Source: Sipunculus nudus (taxonomy: Eukaryota; Annelida; Sipuncula; Golfingiida; Sipunculidae). Taken from it: a stretch of DNA of 64,000 nt. This document shows positions 62,700-64,000 of the stretch, piece by piece. A program made the translations under genes and the position numbers. The notes beneath the pieces were generated by a model. The model ran no database searches, was not told the DNA's origin, and saw only the letters and a program-made list of their open reading frames with translations. The stretch's first letter is position 1. The number at the start of each line of letters is the position of its first letter. The stretch lies in contig CM049321.1 in NCBI GenBank assembly GCA_026874595.1, forward strand, positions 5,572,979-5,636,978. The letters are read 5' to 3'.

Positions 62700-64000
62700 T
62701 ATTCTATAGACTTACACCAAGGGACCATTCTCAAAGGCATATTCAGGATGGAACCCGGGTCTCAAGTAAAAAGTGTTTTACGACTCGACAATAAAAAATA
62801 AAATGTTCGACCCTTCAATAACGTTCCTTAAATAATCCCAAATGTGTGCATTTCTTTTCGAAGAGAAAGGCTCATGTGAAAGGAAACACAGAAATACAAT
62901 AATATTCTGTGTTTAATATCAAGGCACATGCCTTCGAAATTTCTGCGGATATACGTAAATTCAAGCTAATCTGAAACTGATTATGTTCTGACAATGGCAT
63001 AATTCAATTTCTTGCCAGATTTGCAATAACTTAGCATGTTTTTTTTATTATAATGTACGGACAATCTCATAACAACCGCTGTTATATTTCCTAAGAAGGA
63101 AAGGGCTATTAATGCGGATATTGTTAAGAATAAATGGTTTGACAGTGGATCAGAAAAGGAATATGCCGAATCTACAGTATGCAAGGAACTGATCAGTTTA
63201 AGAGATTGTGCGAGCGAGGTAAAATTAACTTTTCAAGAGTGCAATGATTTACTTGTTGAAATTTGTATGCATTTGATACATAACGAAAATCACCACAAAA
63301 TGTACAATGTCATTGGTATCTAATTGACATTTTTCCCCAGCCGACCTGGGCGCTTTTATATAATATATTTTGCACTACACTGACTGTTGTTTTTTTTAAA
63401 CACAAAACATATTGTACGACTCTCTGAATGGTTTGAATAAACATAATTATTAATATTAGACAGGCAGACACACTGACAGACGGTTAGACATGAGGTAATT
63501 AAGACACAACACTCGTTCTACTTTGGTGAAGATGCTATAGAAACGATTGAACAGACCATTTTCAGAACAAAACGTTTTTGAATGTATACAGACAGACAGA
63601 GAGGCAGATGAAGATACAGACAGAGGGGTAAACATGTGCAATACACATAACTCGTTCTACTTCATAGAAAGTGCTATAAATACACCATCCATTTTCAGAA
63701 CAAAACGTTTTGGAAAGTATACAGACAGTTCAATAAACATAACTCGCTCTGCTTCATAGAAAGTGCTATAAAACACCATCCAAACCATTTTCAGAACAAA
63801 ACATTTCGTAAAGAAGACACGCACTCAGAGAGGCAGATGAAGATGCACACAGAGGGGTACACATGTTCAATAAACATAACTCGTTCCACTTCATAGAAAG
63901 TGCTATAAATATACCATCCAAAATATTATCAGAACAAAACGTTTTTGAATGTATACAGACAGACACAGAGGCAGATGACGGTGCAGACAAAGGGATACAC
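62700..64000 (+). repeat. Duplicated segment, copy 2, with tandem array
   Basis: Carries the same ordered blocks as 53.02-54.54 kb. From about 63.47 kb to the window end, units with ACTCGTTCTACTTCATAGAA and CATTTTCAGAACAAAACGTT repeat every 115-140 bp. The array runs off the edge. Confidence 0.7.

Larger units (their letters stand above)
50733..64000. other. Upstream region, no recognised gene
   Basis: 13 kb without an exon I can defend. The promoter and non-coding first exon of the main gene should lie here, but I could not place them. Contents are listed separately: tandem repeats (52.37-52.79, 54.0-54.5, 60.56-61.80, 63.47-64.0 kb), SINE pieces, a hairpin at 59.46 kb and (TA)n tracts. Confidence 0.55.

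Overview
The window is AT-rich animal DNA. It has long introns, consensus GT-AG splice sites, many (TA)n microsatellites, tRNA-derived SINE pieces and decayed retroelements. The domain set (VWD, C8, WxxW) is metazoan. DIRS-like and LINE remnants and dispersed 'TTTCGCGA' and 'GGTGGCGCCACC' repeats make me think of a lophotrochozoan, probably a mollusc. That assignment is inference, because nothing here names the species.

One large minus-strand gene occupies most of the window, from about 50.73 kb down to about 1.35 kb. I assembled 18 coding exons by hand. All splice phases agree, and the frame runs without a stop from an ATG at 50724 to a TAG at 1504: 3507 nt, 1168 residues. The predicted secreted protein is, in order: signal peptide; a hydrophilic Ser/Asp/Glu/Lys domain of eleven 15-residue repeats; VWD-1 and C8-1; a short acidic linker; VWD-2 and C8-2; a Pro/Thr/Asn mucin-like linker; a 221-residue trypsin-like region that appears to have lost its catalytic His and Ser; and a C-terminal Mucin-2-type WxxW domain. 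The two VWD-C8 blocks have the same exon lengths (230/191/96) and phases, so they arose by exon-block duplication. A poly(A) signal lies about 120 nt past the stop.

At the left edge (2-418) there may be the last two exons of a convergent plus-strand gene with its own poly(A) signal. The introns hold a DIRS-like retrotransposon remnant (44.46-46.33 kb) with a frameshifted SGNH-hydrolase-like reading frame nearby (47.26-47.66 kb), a LINE reverse-transcriptase fragment (about 27.04-27.51 kb), at least six SINE-like pieces in and around the gene, a MITE abutting an exon, a 1.4-kb minisatellite of about 31-bp units (32.87-34.26 kb) and several tandem families.

The region upstream of the gene (50.73-64.0 kb) shows no recognisable coding exon. 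It contains tandem repeats, a duplicated 1.3-1.5-kb segment (53.0-54.5 and 62.7-64.0 kb), a nearly perfect 33-bp-stem hairpin at 59.46 kb and an inverted 366-bp copy (58.5 kb) of a sequence just upstream of the first VWD exon (42.8 kb).

My candidate for the most interesting system is the main gene: a secreted gel- or matrix-forming protein that joins a phospho-acceptor-like Ser/Lys/Asp repeat, two VWD-C8 modules that differ at the GDPH self-cleavage site, a dead protease fold and a WxxW cap.
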